A stretch of 64,000 bases of DNA, from positions 1 through 64,000 of the forward strand of contig NZ_JACBGH010000003.1 in the NCBI RefSeq assembly GCF_013391695.1. Reading direction: 5' to 3'. Of this stretch, positions 63,664-64,000 are shown in pieces (the first letter of the stretch is position 1; the number at the start of each line of letters is the position of its first letter). Position numbers and translations under genes: made by a program. The notes under the pieces are model-generated. The model was given only the letters and a program-made list of their open reading frames with translations. It did no database searches and had not been told where the DNA came from. The DNA comes from Thiomicrorhabdus cannonii (GTDB lineage: Bacteria; Pseudomonadota; Gammaproteobacteria; Thiomicrospirales; Thiomicrospiraceae).

Positions 63664-64000
63664 TCAGCGCGCCTCTGCAGGTACTTGCGTGTCAGCTATG
63701 ATCTGCAATTCGATGCGTCGGTTCGCCTGCCGCCCTTCTGCCGTGGCATTGTCGGCGATCGGCGTGGTTTCACCGCGACCCAATACACGAATGGTCACCT
63801 CTTTGAGTGCCGGCAGTTGCTGCAGGAACTGCTTGGTGCTTTCGGCACGCGCCCAGGAAAGTTTCAGATTATGGGCATCGCTGCCGACGCTGTCGGTATG
63901 GCCGGTTACCAGCAGCACTTCGTTTTTCTCAAGGGCATTCAGCGCGGCGGCGTTGCTTTTAAGGGTGTTGATCTGGTCGTCACGGATTTTGGCAGAGTTG
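63664..64000 (-). CDS. OmpA-family peptidoglycan-binding protein, C-terminal part
   Basis: The frame is open to the window end, so the gene begins beyond it; about 111 residues are visible. The OmpA-like motif VTGHTDSVGSDAHNLKLSWARAES (read in parts) and the RRIELQI end are clear, giving the peptidoglycan-binding domain of OmpA, Pal or MotB-type proteins. The full length and anchor are unknown. A hairpin terminator follows. Confidence 0.88.
   Translation of the reverse strand, partial: NSAKIRDDQINTLKSNAAALNALEKNEVLLVTGHTDSVGSDAHNLKLSWARAESTKQFLQQLPALKEVTIRVLGRGETTPIADNATAEGRQANRRIELQIIADTQVPAEAR

Overview
The window reads as the chromosome of a gammaproteobacterium of moderate G+C, most likely a sulfur-oxidising chemolithoautotroph of the Thiomicrospira/Hydrogenovibrio/Thiomicrorhabdus type. 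This assignment is an inference. It rests on a SoxCD-like sulfite dehydrogenase pair lying alone rather than in a full sox cluster, a gamma carbonic-anhydrase-like protein, and many c-di-GMP proteins beside ordinary gammaproteobacterial housekeeping genes. No rRNA, tRNA, CRISPR array, prophage or intact insertion sequence was found. Nearly all of the DNA is tightly packed genes.

Layout. 1-3.3 kb: the 3' end of a large type I-secreted adhesin and a pseudokinase-Sel1 protein. 3.4-7.6 kb: apt, a GAF-GGDEF diguanylate cyclase, argH and a periplasmic thioredoxin-like protein. 7.8-12.3 kb: hemC-hemD-hemX-hemY. 12.3-17.3 kb: a CxxCH sensor with a degenerate GGDEF, pldA, a flavin reductase, xthA and purU. 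17.4-25.6 kb: tmcA, mnmC, a lipoprotein, a CinA-like protein and a flavoprotein. 25.7-27.9 kb: a peroxiredoxin-glutaredoxin fusion and glutathione reductase. 28.0-29.5 kb: three PilZ proteins in a row. 29.6-32.2 kb: gamma-CA-like protein, aroE, hemB. 33.2-39.7 kb: soxC-soxD, then moaA-moaD-moaE-moeA-moaC, which make the molybdenum cofactor that SoxC needs. 39.7-47.2 kb: DEAD-box helicase, PAS-GGDEF and two paralogous PAS-GGDEF-EAL proteins. 47.4-49.9 kb: TRAP permease pair without a binding protein, and a lipoprotein. 50.0-62.7 kb: priA, biotin genes (bioC, bioH, bioF, bioB) interleaved with a cold-shock gene and an AsmA-like gene, comF, a zinc-type CDF exporter and an AraC regulator. 62.7-64 kb: a repeat element, a LuxR regulator with a degenerate receiver, and the 3' end of an OmpA-family gene.

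The most striking signal is a dispersed word, extended consensus AAACTCAACAGGCCGGGTAG with core AACAGGCCGGGT. By hand I count 16 exact copies of the 12-base core, 9 on one strand and 7 on the other; about 0.008 would be expected in equiprobable random sequence. Copies lie between genes, in frame inside genes (hemD, tmcA, mnmC twice), and as inverted pairs that form terminator hairpins. That is the architecture of the DNA uptake sequences of Neisseriaceae and Pasteurellaceae, and I propose it as a candidate uptake sequence or an equivalent genome-wide repeat of this lineage. A second family is a small MITE-like palindromic element present in two copies, about 32.3 kb and 62.8 kb.
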